Assembly: GCA_025350425.1 (NCBI GenBank)
Contig: JANXXW010000552.1
Location: 1 to 5,979, forward strand
DNA length: 5,979 nt
Direction: 5' to 3'
DNA from: Rhodospirillales bacterium
Lineage (GTDB): Bacteria; Pseudomonadota; Alphaproteobacteria; Acetobacterales; Acetobacteraceae
Shown in pieces: positions 5,868-5,979 of the stretch. The notes below the pieces were generated by a model. It did not search any database and was not told where the DNA came from. It worked only from the letters and a program-made list of their open reading frames with translations. The position numbers and the translations under genes are program-made. Numbering within the stretch: position 1 is the first letter of the stretch; every line of letters starts with the position of its first letter.

Positions 5868-5979
5868 TGGACCAGCGATCGCGCGACTACGGCGAGATCG
5901 CCGATCGTTTTAGGCCCGGCCACGCTGACCTAGCCTACGAATTGAAATACGGCATCCGCGACTATCGTGGCGGCGGTCG
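5867..5979 (+). pseudogene. aroC: Inverted partial copy of aroC, running off the window end
   Basis: Plus-strand codons from 5867 read VDQRSRDYGEIADRF followed by RPGHADLAYELKYG and then IRDYRGGG. This is a contiguous piece of chorismate synthase equal to about residues 88-125 of the E. coli enzyme. The preceding AAC (5864-5866) would supply the conserved Asn before it, but the codon before that is TAA (5861-5863), so there is no start and homology ends abruptly. It overlaps in sequence with the minus-strand aroC copy from RFRPGHAD onward and adds 14 codons the minus copy lacks. It is best seen as the second half of a fold-back of the same gene, not an independent functional gene. Confidence 0.85.
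5906..5979 (-). repeat. Right arm of the 74-base inverted repeat
   Basis: This is the reverse complement of 5794-5867 with a single difference, separated from it by the 38-base spacer 5868-5905. The match continues to the last base of the window, so the true arm may be longer than seen. Confidence 0.95.

Noticed and set aside
5115..5933. 272-codon open frame on the plus strand
   Set aside because: It is antisense to aroC, whose motifs are unmistakable, and it runs through the inverted repeat; its product has no recognisable features.
5794..5979. Inverted repeat as a transposon end, integron site or origin
   Set aside because: Both arms are plain aroC coding sequence and there is no transposase, target duplication or iteron pattern; a fold-back of the gene explains it fully.

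Overview
The window is 5,979 bases of GC-rich bacterial chromosome. High GC, the dxs-tlyA gene pair and the style of the Dxs, TlyA and AroC proteins suggest an alphaproteobacterium, possibly Rhodospirillales/Acetobacteraceae-like. That placement is inference from general appearance, not a database match. Both outer genes are cut by the window edges, and the right edge has an odd structure typical of a contig end.

Layout. (1) Positions 1-1579, plus strand: dxs, the first enzyme of the MEP isoprenoid pathway, without its first ~115 codons. (2) Positions 1581-2324, plus strand: tlyA, an S4-domain rRNA 2'-O-methyltransferase. It starts one base after the dxs stop, apparently at a rare CTG codon, so the two are probably co-transcribed. 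(3) Positions 2347-3650, minus strand: a lower-GC cassette with a NiCoT-family nickel/cobalt permease preceded by a 45-residue acidic protein. Its composition differs from the flanks and suggests horizontal acquisition. (4) Positions 3739-4947, minus strand: a 402-residue protein of unknown function. A central segment weakly resembles the PD-(D/E)XK nuclease fold but lacks the catalytic lysine. (5) Positions 5064-5867, minus strand: the C-terminal ~267 codons of aroC (chorismate synthase). (6) Positions 5794-5979: a near-perfect inverted repeat with 74-base arms and a 38-base spacer. In it aroC turns back on itself and is read again on the plus strand up to the last base.

Functionally these are mostly housekeeping genes (isoprenoid precursor synthesis, ribosome modification, shikimate pathway) plus a metal-uptake cassette. 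I see no defence system, CRISPR array, transposase, tRNA or rRNA. The most notable points are the aroC fold-back (most simply an amplification or assembly chimera, but a real inverted duplication is possible), the inserted nickel/cobalt cassette with its tiny partner gene, the CTG start of tlyA and the uncharacterised 402-residue protein. I found no convincing evidence of an undescribed system.
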